64,000 nt of DNA from Actinoplanes couchii (GTDB taxonomy: Bacteria > Actinomycetota > Actinomycetes > Mycobacteriales > Micromonosporaceae): NCBI RefSeq assembly GCF_016862075.1, contig NZ_BOMG01000054.1, positions 62,001 to 126,000 of the forward strand, written 5' to 3'. Shown piece by piece: positions 1 to 8,354 of this stretch. The stretch's first letter is position 1; every line of letters starts with the position of its first letter. Both the position numbers and the translations under genes were made by a program. The notes beneath the pieces are model-generated. The model ran no database searches and was not told the origin of the DNA. It was given only the letters and a program-made list of their open reading frames with translations.

Positions 1-151
1 CCCGGCGGCCACCCACCTCGGCCACCGTGATCCGATCCGACGGCGGGCCGAACGGCGTGTCCACCTCGTGCTCGGTGGCGTCGTCGAGAAGCGCGTACAG
101 CCCCGATCCGCCGATGACGCCGATCTCTGCTGCCGTAGGTGGCGGGTTCAT
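1..151 (-). CDS. mtnP: S-methyl-5'-thioadenosine phosphorylase, N-terminal part (runs off window)
   Basis: Only the first 50 residues are in the window. Residues 10-19 read IGVIGGSGLY, the glycine-rich phosphate-binding start typical of MTA/purine nucleoside phosphorylases of the MtaP family, which split methylthioadenosine with phosphate into adenine and methylthioribose-1-phosphate for methionine salvage. It starts with ATG at 151 and is divergent from the YqgE gene. The family call rests on this short motif, and a close purine nucleoside phosphorylase paralogue cannot be excluded. Confidence 0.75.
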   Translation of the reverse strand, partial: MNPPPTAAEIGVIGGSGLYALLDDATEHEVDTPFGPPSDRITVAEVGGRR

Positions 152-264
152 GCCCAGACCTTATCCGTGGACTGAATCGCAAGCTAATGTGCGAGTCATG
201 GCTACGTCGAGCGGACGGCGGTAAACACGTGTTCGGTGAGCAGCAGCGGATCGGAGGCCGGTCG

Positions 265-822
265 GTGGAGTCGATGACCGGTCAGCTGCTCGTCGCCACG
301 CCCACCCTCAAGGACCCCAACTTCGACCGTACGGTCGTGCTGCTGGTGGCCCACGAGAGTGGCGGCGCGCTGGGGGTCGTGCTGAACCGCGCGACCGAGG
401 TCCCGGTGGCCGAGGTCCTCGGCACCTGGGGCGAGCTGGCCGGCGATCCCGCGGTGCTGTTCGAGGGCGGCCCGGTGCAACCCGAGTCGGCCATCTGCCT
501 GGCCCGCACCCGCCCCGAGGTGAAGAAGCGGCTGTCCGGGTTCCATCCGGTCAGCGGCGCCCTCGGCACCCTGGACCTCTCCGCCGACCCGGAGCGCCTG
601 CGGGAGAGTGTCGCCGGCATCCGGGTCTTCGCCGGTTACTCCGGCTGGTCGGCGGGCCAGCTCGAGGAGGAGATCGAGGCCGGCTCCTGGTTCGTCTTCG
701 ACGCGCTGCCCGGCGACCCGTTCGTCGAGCGCCCCGACGACCTGTGGGCCATGGTCCTGCGCCGTCAGGGCGACATCCTGGCCGCTGTCGCCCACTTCCC
801 GCCGGATGTCTCCCTGAACTGA
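265..822 (+). CDS. YqgE/AlgH family protein (UPF0301)
   Basis: 185-residue cytosolic protein. It begins V-E-S-M-T-G-Q-L-L-V-A-T-P, then carries G-A-L-G-V-V-L-N-R and F-E-G-G-P-V-Q-P, the conserved blocks of the YqgE/AlgH family. The biochemical role of the family is not established. I chose the GTG at 265 because GGAGG at 253-257 sits 7 bases upstream; an in-frame GTG at 229 and an ATG at 274 are alternatives. Transcription is divergent from the MTA phosphorylase gene, and a tRNA gene follows 105 bases after the stop. Confidence 0.85.
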   Translation: MESMTGQLLVATPTLKDPNFDRTVVLLVAHESGGALGVVLNRATEVPVAEVLGTWGELAGDPAVLFEGGPVQPESAICLARTRPEVKKRLSGFHPVSGALGTLDLSADPERLRESVAGIRVFAGYSGWSAGQLEEEIEAGSWFVFDALPGDPFVERPDDLWAMVLRRQGDILAAVAHFPPDVSLN

Positions 823-927
823 GGGGGGTCCTTCGTGGGGCCCTGCAGGGGTGTGTAATATTTCCAGCGTGCCCGGGGGAAACGCCGGGGGCAAAGAAGT
901 AGAAGTGCAGCAAGAAATGCAAGGCAA

Positions 928-1000
928 GGGGCTGTGGCGCAGCTGGTAGCGCACCACACTGGCAGTGTGGGGGTCAGGGGTTCGAGTCCCCTCAGCTCCA
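928..1000 (+). tRNA. tRNA-Ala(GGC)
   Basis: A 73-base cloverleaf. The acceptor arms GGGGCTG (928-934) and CAGCTCC (993-999) pair with one G-U, and the anticodon stem is CCACA/TGTGG around the loop CTGGCAG, giving anticodon GGC (alanine, GCC codons). The T loop TTCGAGT is standard. CCA is not encoded: A1000 is followed by CCC. Confidence 0.95.
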
Positions 1001-1008
1001 CCCTTGAG

Positions 1009-1037
1009 AAACGCCCGGACTTCGGTCCGGGCGTTTT
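1009..1037 (+). terminator. Intrinsic terminator after tRNA-Ala
   Basis: A perfect 12-bp stem (AAACGCCCGGAC / GTCCGGGCGTTT) closed by a TTCG tetraloop and ending in TTTT. It sits 9 bases after the tRNA. The symmetric A and T runs could also let it stop the convergent minus-strand operon ending at 1089. Confidence 0.9.
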
Positions 1038-1088
1038 CTGCATTTCCGGGTTCCCGCGCGCCGGTTCGGGCAGGGTGTGAAGGACAGC

Positions 1089-3431
1089 TCAGGTGTCGCA
1101 GGCGGTGCCGTTGCGGTCCGGGTCGAGGCGGTGGCGGTCCGCGCCCCGCACCGTCAGTGGCTCGTCGAGGAATCCGCGGTCGCGCAGCCAGGCGCAACCG
1201 TCCCGGACTCCGGGCGGGAACCGCAGCGGCACACACTGGGTGCGCGCGCCGTACGCGTGATCACACCCGTCCACGGTCACCGGGATCGCCAGCTTCGACG
1301 TCGGCGCCGGCAGCGGTGGCAGTGGGCTGGTCGTCGGCCGGCCCGCGAAGGTCGGCGCGAACGGCTCGCCGGTCGCCGGGGCACGGCCCGCGGCCTGGGG
1401 TTGTGCCAGCGCGCCCACCCGCACCCACTCGGCCACCGACGGCACCCCGTCGGTGCCCAGCAGGAAGAGCATGTACCAGCCGGGTGGGGCCAGGTTCGGG
1501 TCGCTGGTCAGGTTGAGCCCGATCCGGTTGCCGTCCACGCTCATCGGCAGGTCGACGAAGCGCTGGTTGGGGTCGCTGGAGTGGGTGACCGCGGCCGGCC
1601 GGATCAGGGCCGCCCGCAGGATCGGGCCGTCGACGGTGACGGTGTGGCTGCTGCCGTACGCCCACTCGGTGTCCACGCCGCCGAGGATCTGCGGACGGGC
1701 CCCGTGGAACAGGTACGGCGGGGTGTAGACCGAGATCCGCATGTCGAACGATCCGTCACCGGGGTTGTCGCCGACCGCCATCACCCGGCCGTCCGGCAGC
1801 AGGAACGCCGACGAGTGGTAACCGCGCGGCACCGGGTCGACGGCCATCCCCGGGGTGAACGTGTCGGTCGCCGGGTCGAACATCGACGCCTCGAACACCG
1901 GGTCGGCCCGGTTGTGCAGTGCCCCGCCGGTCTCGAAGACCTTCCCGTCCGGCAGGAGCACCGCGGACACGTACATCTTGCCGGTGGGTAGTGCGGGTCC
2001 GGGCCGGTAGACCGGGTCCGCCGTCCGGAGGTCGATCAGGTCGGTGAGCGCGTGCGCGTCCGGGTTGGTGTCGATGTTGCCGCCGCCGAGGGTGAGCACC
2101 CGCTGGTCCTGGGCCGGGGGCAGCAGGACGCTCATCGACTGGTCGCGTTCGTCCTTGTTGCGCAGTCCGGGCACCGGTGTGATGGCGCCGGACTCGTAGT
2201 CGTACAGGGCGGCCCCGGTCCCGGGCAGTCCGTTGCCGAAGACGTGGCTGCCGGTGTAGAACAGCCGCCCGTCCCGCATCAGGATCATCGACGGGTAGAG
2301 GCCCCAGAAGTTCCATGTCTGGTTCGCCTCGCCGATGCCGAGCCAGCGTTCCTCGGACAGGTCGAAGTACTGGGTGGCTACGGTGCCGGAGGAGTCCTCA
2401 CCGAGGCCGCCGAGGGCGATCACGTCCCCGTTGCCGATGATCGTGGCGGAGGGGTACCAGGACCCGGCGCTCATGTCGTTGACCCGGTCGTACGACATGG
2501 TGTTGGGGTCGAAGATGTAGGAGTCCTTCAGCCCCTGGTAACCGTGGCTGAGGTCGGCGGCGGGATAGTCCTTGTTCCCGCCCATGATCAGGACCCGTCC
2601 GTCGGGCAGCTGGACGTGCCCGGCGCAGAAGAGGTCGGCCGGGGTGGGCACGTCGGTGAAGGCGCCGGTCCGCGGGTGGTAGACCGCGGTCCGGAACGTG
2701 CCTGCTTCGAACATCTCCTCGCTGTTGCCGGAGCCGGCGACCAGCAGCACGTCCCCGTTGTGCAGCACCACCGCGTGGATGCCCCGGACCGGGGCCTGGA
2801 ACGGCAGCACCTGCCACGCGCCCCGGACACAGGCGGCGCCGGCGCTGCAGGACCGGTCCGGGGTGGGTTCGGTCGCGTCGACGGTCGTGTAGTCGTCGGT
2901 GCGCAGCTCCCCCGTGCCGTAGATGGTCACGCCCCAGACGATCTGTTCGGTGCCGGGCGGGACCTGCGGTGTGCGGACCGTCATCGGGGTCCACCCGGCC
3001 GCCGGGGGCAGCGACATCAGGTCGGTCCAGTACACCCAGCCCTCGGCGACGTCCCGCCGGAACGCGGTGACCACGGTGTTCGCGGTGGTGCTGGTGTACC
3101 AGGCGGACAGGTCGTACTGGTGGCCGGGCGTGACGGTGGGCGCGCACGACGGGTTCTCCAGCATCATCGCCTTGCGGTCGCCGCCGGTCGCGGCGGACAC
3201 GGTGATCCGCATGGCGTTGGCTCCGGTCCGGCCGGGGTGGCCGACGTCGAAGGTGTACGTGTTGTCACCCCAGCCGGACCGCTCCCAGCAGAGCGGGAAC
3301 CCGGTGCTGTCCAGCGTCTCGAAACCCGGGTTGACCAGCAGGTTCGCCGACGCCGACGCCACGCCACCGGGCATCAGCAGCACCGGGATCAGCACCATCA
3401 TCAGGGCGCGGGCGGTCCACCGCCGGGTCAT
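1089..3431 (-). CDS. Secreted copper-radical oxidase (galactose/glyoxal oxidase-like, GlxA-like)
   Basis: 780 residues. A signal peptide (about 1-28) is followed by a carbohydrate-binding-like beta domain (about 29-185, starting N-L-L-V-N-P-G-F-E), a Kelch-type propeller (about 205-575) and a galactose-oxidase early-set domain (about 578-675). After a Pro-rich linker, an excalibur-like tail ends D-P-D-R-N-G-T-A-C. The radical-copper residues of the family align: Cys269 (L-F-C-A-G-H) and Tyr326 (G-S-W-Y-P-S) for the thioether cofactor, Tyr538-His539 (R-G-Y-H-S-S) and His617 (V-T-H-S-S). Such enzymes oxidise primary alcohols or aldehydes of sugars to give H2O2; Streptomyces GlxA acts with the CslA glycan synthase. 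Last gene of a four-gene operon, overlapping the previous one by ATGA. The substrate is unknown; the neighbours point to a cell-surface glycan. Confidence 0.9.
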   Translation of the reverse strand: MTRRWTARALMMVLIPVLLMPGGVASASANLLVNPGFETLDSTGFPLCWERSGWGDNTYTFDVGHPGRTGANAMRITVSAATGGDRKAMMLENPSCAPTVTPGHQYDLSAWYTSTTANTVVTAFRRDVAEGWVYWTDLMSLPPAAGWTPMTVRTPQVPPGTEQIVWGVTIYGTGELRTDDYTTVDATEPTPDRSCSAGAACVRGAWQVLPFQAPVRGIHAVVLHNGDVLLVAGSGNSEEMFEAGTFRTAVYHPRTGAFTDVPTPADLFCAGHVQLPDGRVLIMGGNKDYPAADLSHGYQGLKDSYIFDPNTMSYDRVNDMSAGSWYPSATIIGNGDVIALGGLGEDSSGTVATQYFDLSEERWLGIGEANQTWNFWGLYPSMILMRDGRLFYTGSHVFGNGLPGTGAALYDYESGAITPVPGLRNKDERDQSMSVLLPPAQDQRVLTLGGGNIDTNPDAHALTDLIDLRTADPVYRPGPALPTGKMYVSAVLLPDGKVFETGGALHNRADPVFEASMFDPATDTFTPGMAVDPVPRGYHSSAFLLPDGRVMAVGDNPGDGSFDMRISVYTPPYLFHGARPQILGGVDTEWAYGSSHTVTVDGPILRAALIRPAAVTHSSDPNQRFVDLPMSVDGNRIGLNLTSDPNLAPPGWYMLFLLGTDGVPSVAEWVRVGALAQPQAAGRAPATGEPFAPTFAGRPTTSPLPPLPAPTSKLAIPVTVDGCDHAYGARTQCVPLRFPPGVRDGCAWLRDRGFLDEPLTVRGADRHRLDPDRNGTACDT

Positions 3432-4615
3432 ACCGGGACCGGCCGTGGCCGGACCAGATAGATCACCCGGTCCAGGATCAGGAACCGGATCGCGAACGAG
3501 ATCACCAGCGTGATCAGGTTGGCGGTGAGGACCCCGGCGCCGGCGCCGTCCACCAGCAGCGCCAGCAGCGGCACCCGGAGGATCAGATCGGCGTTGCCCA
3601 GGACGAAGAACCGGAGGAACCGGCTGAGCAGGGTGCGCCGGTGCCGGTGGTTGCGGTAGAGCACGCTGTCGATGAGGGCGAAGTTCCAGGTGACGGCGAG
3701 CATGTTGGCCAGCACCGCGGCCGAGGCGTAGTGCACGCCGAGCACCGACACCAGCAGCCAGAGCGCCAGCTGGTTCGGGATCAGGCCGGACAGACCGATC
3801 AGCCCGAAACCGATCATCCGCCCGCGCTGGGCCCCGAACCGCAGCAGGGACAGGTGCTTGAGGAACCGTAGGCCCTCGCGCAGGGTGGACTTGGACTCGC
3901 CGGCGTGCCGGGGCTGGAAGGCGTACGGGATCTCGACGATCCGGCCCGGGCGGTTCCGGATGATCAGTTCGAGCAGGATCTTGTAGCCGAGCGGCCGCAG
4001 CCCGGCGACGTCCAGCGAACTGGCCCGGACCGCGAACAGGCCGCTCATCGGGTCGCTGACCCGCAGCAGGGCGGTCCGGAAGACGACCTTGGTGGTCAGG
4101 GTGGAGCCACCGGAGATCAGGCGCCGGTATCCGCTGGCCAGCCCGTCACTCGTACCGCCGCCGGATTTCCGGCTGCCGATCACCAGATCGGCGCCGTCCC
4201 GGACGCCGGCGGCGACCAGCTGCGGCACGATCTCCGGCGGATGCTGCAGGTCGGCGTCCATCACCACGATCCACGCGCCGCGGGCCAGCCGCATCCCCTC
4301 CACCACCGCGCCGCCGAGACCGCCGACCGGATCGGTGCGATGGTACACGGTGATCGGGATCGGACAGTTCGCTGCTTCGGCCCGGATCACGTCCGGGGTG
4401 TCGTCGGTGCTGTCGTCGACGAAGACGATCTCGGTGCCGTCCGCCGGGAGTGCCTCGGCCAGACGCCGCAGCAGCGTCGGGATGTTGTCGCGCTCGTTGA
4501 AGGTGGGCACCACGACGGTCTGCCGCAACGTGACGTCCCGGGCGATCTCGCCGATCCGGCCGCGCATGGCGGCCCGGTGCGGGAGCCGGAGTTCGAGGTC
4601 GGTCATGGCGGTCAT
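3428..4615 (-). CDS. Polyprenyl-phosphate sugar synthase (GT2, DPM1-like) fused to GtrA membrane domain
   Basis: 395 residues. Residues about 32-250 are a dolichol-phosphate-mannose-synthase-like GT2 domain: V-V-V-P-T-F-N-E near 34-41, F-V-D-D-S at 65-69 and the metal-binding M-D-A-D at 119-122, followed by L-Q-H-P-P. Residues from about 265 form four hydrophobic segments of GtrA type. It probably moves a sugar from a nucleotide donor onto polyprenyl phosphate, with GtrA helping to flip or anchor the product. ATG at 4615 overlaps the upstream stop (ATGA), and its own stop overlaps the oxidase start, so all are translationally coupled. A much longer open frame extends upstream in this frame but lacks coding character and lies inside the preceding gene. 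Confidence 0.88.
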   Translation of the reverse strand: MTAMTDLELRLPHRAAMRGRIGEIARDVTLRQTVVVPTFNERDNIPTLLRRLAEALPADGTEIVFVDDSTDDTPDVIRAEAANCPIPITVYHRTDPVGGLGGAVVEGMRLARGAWIVVMDADLQHPPEIVPQLVAAGVRDGADLVIGSRKSGGGTSDGLASGYRRLISGGSTLTTKVVFRTALLRVSDPMSGLFAVRASSLDVAGLRPLGYKILLELIIRNRPGRIVEIPYAFQPRHAGESKSTLREGLRFLKHLSLLRFGAQRGRMIGFGLIGLSGLIPNQLALWLLVSVLGVHYASAAVLANMLAVTWNFALIDSVLYRNHRHRRTLLSRFLRFFVLGNADLILRVPLLALLVDGAGAGVLTANLITLVISFAIRFLILDRVIYLVRPRPVPV

Positions 4616-6165
4616 GGCGTGTTCTCCTTGTCGACCTTGCGGATCTCGATGCGGCCGTCCGACGAGCCGAACTCGGCGACGACCGTGGAGTGGGCCAGCA
4701 GTGCGCCGACCGTGGGCAGCCCGGACGGGTCCTGGCGCAGCGCCGGGCTGGACACCAGGTAGTCGACGTCCCGCCAGCCGCCGGGCAGGCGCGCGGCGAC
4801 CTCGGAGTCGAGATCGAGCTTGTAGAACCAGATCACCCGGTCCGGCTGGTATCCGGCCCGGACACAGTCGAGCCAGAGCACGTCGTCGACCACGACGGTG
4901 GTGCCCGCCGGGTCCGGGATCCGGGTGCTGAGATAGGCGGCGGCCTGCTCGTACGGCGCGTTGTCGGCGGCGGTCAGCGCGCGTTCGGCGCCGGCATACC
5001 AGCGCGGCACGACGAACGACAGCGCCGCCACCGCGACCACTGCCACCGCGACCGCCCGGCGCCGGTCCCGGCGCGGTTCCAGCCTCGTGACGGCGGTGGT
5101 GATCACCCCGGCCAGGGCCAGCGCGAAGAACGGCAGGACCTGCACCACGTACATGGCCGGCATGTATCCACCGGGACGCAACGCGACAGCGGTCAGGATC
5201 GCCGCCGCCACCCCGATCGGGCGCAACCGGCGGGCGAACAGGGCCGGCACGATGGCCAGCAGCCCGCCGATCAGGAGGATCCGGTCGTAGTAAAGCCACG
5301 AGTGCACCAGGGCGTTGGTGCCCGACGAAGCGTCGAAGACGCTGCCCGAACCGTCCCGGCTCATCAGCTGGAACTGCCACGCGCCGATCAGCGACACGTG
5401 GTCGGCGCCGGGGAAAAGCTCCCCGCGCAGCACCGCGTAGAGCGGATAGAAACCACCCACCAGAACCAGCCCGGTGACGTACGACCCGAGAGCCCACGGC
5501 CGGGTGCTGGTGCGCGCCGAGTTCTGCCAGAGCGCCAGCAGCACCGCGGGCAGCACCAGCAGGATGGTCTCCTTGGACAGGATCGCGATCGCGGTGGCGG
5601 CGCCGGCCGCGGCGTAATGCCACAGGTGGCGGCGGGTGGACAGCGCGAGAGCCACGGCGCCGAGCATCCACGCCACCGCGAAACTGTCCAGATAGATCTG
5701 CCGGCCCATGGTCAGGAACAGCGGGGACAGCCCCAGGGTGAGCAGGGCCAGGGCGGCGCCCCACTTCGGCAGCCCGGACCGGCGGCCGACCAGGTAGACC
5801 AGCAGCAGGGTGGCGGCCTGCACCGGCAGCATCACGAGCCGGCCGGCCGCGACCGTGATCAGTCCGGGTGCGAGCCAGGCCGGCAGCCAGGCCAGGGCGG
5901 CCAGCTGGATCCAGCCGAGCGGTGGGTGGTCGTACCAATAGGTGTAATGGGCCAGGCCTCTCCCCTCCTGGACCGCCCAGGCCTGCGCGAGGTAGGTCCC
6001 CTCGTCGTCGCTGGCGGTCGGGAAACCGTCGATGTTCCAGGCCAGCAGGACCAGGACCAGGGCGGTGAGTACGCCGGCGATCAGCAGGTCCGGGACCTCC
6101 CGCCGGGTCCGGACCGCGGGACGGGGCGACGCGTTGATCCGGGCCGGTAGTTCCAGGGTGCTCAT
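4612..6165 (-). CDS. GT39/ArnT-type integral membrane glycosyltransferase
   Basis: 517 residues with many hydrophobic segments. After the first membrane helix (about 27-43) the outer loop carries S-D-D-E at 52-55 and Y-D-H-P-P-L-G-W at 78-85, the acidic and PPLxW signatures of the PMT/ArnT/GT39 superfamily, which uses polyprenyl-phosphate sugars outside the membrane. The C-terminal 120 residues are soluble. It fits as the consumer of the lipid-linked sugar made by the next gene product. ATG at 6165 overlaps the upstream stop (ATGA). The acceptor (protein, lipid or growing glycan) cannot be told from sequence. Confidence 0.85.
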   Translation of the reverse strand: MSTLELPARINASPRPAVRTRREVPDLLIAGVLTALVLVLLAWNIDGFPTASDDEGTYLAQAWAVQEGRGLAHYTYWYDHPPLGWIQLAALAWLPAWLAPGLITVAAGRLVMLPVQAATLLLVYLVGRRSGLPKWGAALALLTLGLSPLFLTMGRQIYLDSFAVAWMLGAVALALSTRRHLWHYAAAGAATAIAILSKETILLVLPAVLLALWQNSARTSTRPWALGSYVTGLVLVGGFYPLYAVLRGELFPGADHVSLIGAWQFQLMSRDGSGSVFDASSGTNALVHSWLYYDRILLIGGLLAIVPALFARRLRPIGVAAAILTAVALRPGGYMPAMYVVQVLPFFALALAGVITTAVTRLEPRRDRRRAVAVAVVAVAALSFVVPRWYAGAERALTAADNAPYEQAAAYLSTRIPDPAGTTVVVDDVLWLDCVRAGYQPDRVIWFYKLDLDSEVAARLPGGWRDVDYLVSSPALRQDPSGLPTVGALLAHSTVVAEFGSSDGRIEIRKVDKENTP

Positions 6166-7451
6166 GCCGCCGCCTTCGACAGGTGGGCGCCGACGTGCGC
6201 GGTCAGCTCCCAGTTGTGCCGGCCGGTGTACTCCCGCCAGATCGCCCGCAACGCGGCGGCCGAGAGCACCACGCCGAACGGGAACAGCCCGAGCACCAGC
6301 CGCGTGTAGTCCTGGGCGCGGATCCGTAGCCCGTACTGGATGCCGAAGTCCCGGAGCCCGATCACCTGGAACATCAGGTTCGCGGCCATCGGCAGCACCG
6401 GCAGGAAGGTGATCAGCGCGACACCGACCGGCAGGTCGGCCACCAGCGCGACGGCGATCCCGAGCGGGATGGCCAGACCGGCGAAGGCCTGCAGGAACGG
6501 GCCGGTCAGGGTGTACCTGGCGAGCATCCGCTGACCGAACGTGGGCAGCCGGCGCCACTCCCCCTTGCGCAGCACCTGGAGGAAACCCTGGTGCCAGCGG
6601 GTGCGCTGCTTGAGCATCGCGCCGAGCGAGTGCGGCGTCTCCTCCCGGGTGACGATGGTGGAGTCGTAGGCGACGACCACCTTGGCGCCCCGGCTGGACA
6701 ACCGGACACCCAGGTCGCAGTCCTCGGCCAGGCAGGTGCCGTCCCAGCCGTTGGCCTCGCGCAGCACATCGGTGCGGACGAACACCGTATTGCCGCCGAG
6801 CGGGATGAATCCCTTGTCGGCGTGCAGGTGCAGGCGGCTGCGGAACCAGAAGAAATACTCCAGGCAGTTGTGCAGGCTGTACCAGCTGGAATGGAAGTTG
6901 ATCAGTTGCACGCCACCCTGGACCACATCGGCGCCGGTGGCCCGGAATGCGTGATCCACGTGTTCCAGCAGTTCCGGATGGACCTCGTCCTCGGCGTCGA
7001 AGACACCCACCACATCACCGCGGGCGTACGGCAATGCCGTGTTCAAAGCCCGCGGTTTGTTCTTCACCTCGTTGTGGTCGGTGACCACCAGGATCCGCCC
7101 CGGAGAGGTGCTCGCCACCCGTCGTGCGACGGCGGCGGTCTCCGGGTCGTCGTGCCCGACGATGATGATGATCTCGAATCCCTCGTGCGTCGACTCGAGC
7201 AGCCGCCGCACCGTCCGCTCCAGCACGGCCTGCTCGTGCCGGGCCGGGACGAGCAGCGAGAACGTCAGGTGCTGCTCCCCGTCCGGCGCGGCGAACCGGG
7301 TCGCCGCGAGGGTCTCCGGAGTACGCCAGGCGTGCATGGTCCACCACAGGGTTACCGCTGCGAAGACAAAAAGAATTACCGACACAAGAATCATGACGAC
7401 GGCGACCAACTCAAATGCCCCTCTTGGTGCGAATGGATCCCCAGCTTCCAT
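6162..7451 (-). CDS. Processive-type family 2 glycosyltransferase (CslA-like) with membrane segments
   Basis: 429 residues. One N-terminal membrane helix (about 14-40), a GT2 catalytic domain (about 62-300), then three C-terminal hydrophobic segments (about 317-405). The synthase motifs are present: V-F-D-A-E-D at 150-155, L-A-E-D at 241-244 and Q-R-T-R-W at 282-286 (the Q-x-x-R-W of cellulose, hyaluronan and N-acetylglucosamine polymerases). It is therefore expected to build and extrude a beta-linked chain. First gene of the operon that ends with the copper-radical oxidase, recalling cslA-glxA but with a shorter synthase (CslA is larger) and two added lipid-linked-sugar genes. The ATG at 7451 lacks a clear ribosome site, so an internal start before the first helix is possible. 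Confidence 0.85.
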   Translation of the reverse strand: MEAGDPFAPRGAFELVAVVMILVSVILFVFAAVTLWWTMHAWRTPETLAATRFAAPDGEQHLTFSLLVPARHEQAVLERTVRRLLESTHEGFEIIIIVGHDDPETAAVARRVASTSPGRILVVTDHNEVKNKPRALNTALPYARGDVVGVFDAEDEVHPELLEHVDHAFRATGADVVQGGVQLINFHSSWYSLHNCLEYFFWFRSRLHLHADKGFIPLGGNTVFVRTDVLREANGWDGTCLAEDCDLGVRLSSRGAKVVVAYDSTIVTREETPHSLGAMLKQRTRWHQGFLQVLRKGEWRRLPTFGQRMLARYTLTGPFLQAFAGLAIPLGIAVALVADLPVGVALITFLPVLPMAANLMFQVIGLRDFGIQYGLRIRAQDYTRLVLGLFPFGVVLSAAALRAIWREYTGRHNWELTAHVGAHLSKAAA

Positions 7452-7684
7452 CGACGCATTGATGCTATCGACGATTCACGGGGGTCCATCAAGGGCATAG
7501 CCGGGTTCTTTCTCAATGGAAACCTGGCCGTAACCAGCACAGTTGATCAATTCCGAAACACCATTTTCGATCAACACATCTGCCGGTACGCCCATTGACC
7601 AGCACCGCGACGATCGATCAATTGACGGCTCGTCACCGTATTGATTCGCACAGGTTTCCACTGTGGATTACGGAGGTGAAACGA
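7452..7684. promoter_or_regulatory. Upstream region of the glycan operon with repeated GATCAA motifs
   Basis: A non-coding stretch of lower GC than its surroundings, between the sigma-factor operon terminator and the glycosyltransferase operon. It contains TTGATCAATT (7543-7552, palindromic core), TTCGATCAAC (7567-7576) and CGATCGATCAATTG (7611-7624). The shared GATCAA core could be operator sites, but no clear promoter hexamers were identified. A 61-codon minus-strand frame here (7476-7661) shows no coding character. Confidence 0.35.
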
Positions 7685-7719
7685 AACGTCCCGGGCCACC
7701 GGTGGCGGCACGGGACGTT
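7685..7719 (-). terminator. Inverted repeat after the sigma-factor operon
   Basis: Arms AACGTCCCG (7685-7693) and CGGGACGTT (7711-7719) enclose a further palindrome CCACCGGTGG (7696-7705). It lies 21 bases past the stop of the anti-sigma-like gene; on the minus strand it is followed by TTCGTTTCAC, only moderately T-rich. Confidence 0.6.
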
Positions 7720-7739
7720 CAGATGACGGCAGGCGGCCG

Positions 7740-8354
7740 CTACCGGCACTCCTCCGGCCGGGTCGACCGGCCGAGTTCGGTGAGAGCCTGATTGACCTCG
7801 GTGGGGGTGGCGAGCCGGTCGAAATCCTCACCTACGACCAGGCCGACCACCTCCTCGGTACGGGTCGGGTCGGGATGTCCCCCGGCCCGTCCGTGCACCA
7901 TCGCCATCACCAGAAGCGCCTCGCCCAGGGTCGCCGGGCTGTGCGTCACCGAGGTGTACGTGCCGGCCACCTTGACGATCCCCCCGTCCACGACATCGAA
8001 GTCACGCTTGCGCAACTCGGCGGCGACCTCGGCGGCCACCCCGGACGGCGCCCCGCCGTCGACGACCCGCACCCGAACCTCCGACGGCGACCTCGGCAAC
8101 ATCGCGGCACAGTCGAGGGCCGGCTCGGTGGACGGCCGTGCCCGGTCGGCGGCCGGCTGCGGCCCGGGCTGTGGTGTCGGCCAGGCGACTGCTACACCTG
8201 TCGTCGCCATCACCACGGCACCCGCCACCGCGACCAGCTGCCGGCGGCCCCGGCGACGACCGCGTTCCCGTACCTCGGCCGCCGGCTGCATCTCCAGATC
8301 TCGCACGTCGCTCTCCAGATCTCTCAGTCGCTCATGCAGGGGACGGGACACCAC
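7740..8354 (-). CDS. Membrane protein with LytR_C-like domain, partner of the ECF sigma factor
   Basis: 204 residues: an N-terminal charged cytoplasmic segment (about 1-38, starting L-H-E-R-L-R-D-L-E), one membrane helix (about 39-57), a Pro-rich stretch, then an outer domain (about 92-155) whose V-R-V-R-V-V-D-G-G-A-P-S-G-V-A pattern resembles the LytR C-terminal domain. Its start overlaps the 3' end of the sigma-factor gene by 23 bases, so the two are coupled and it may act as an anti-sigma factor or sensor. No zinc-binding HxxxCxxC anti-sigma motif is present, so that role is inference from position and topology. Confidence 0.65.
   Translation of the reverse strand: MVSRPLHERLRDLESDVRDLEMQPAAEVRERGRRRGRRQLVAVAGAVVMATTGVAVAWPTPQPGPQPAADRARPSTEPALDCAAMLPRSPSEVRVRVVDGGAPSGVAAEVAAELRKRDFDVVDGGIVKVAGTYTSVTHSPATLGEALLVMAMVHGRAGGHPDPTRTEEVVGLVVGEDFDRLATPTEVNQALTELGRSTRPEECR

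Noticed and set aside
4616..5938. N-terminal extension of the DPM1-GtrA protein
   Set aside because: The extension lies fully inside the GT39 gene and has no domain; ATG 4615 with ATGA coupling is the better start.
7476..7661. 61-codon minus-strand frame upstream of the glycan operon
   Set aside because: Low third-position GC, no ribosome site and no family; treated as promoter region.
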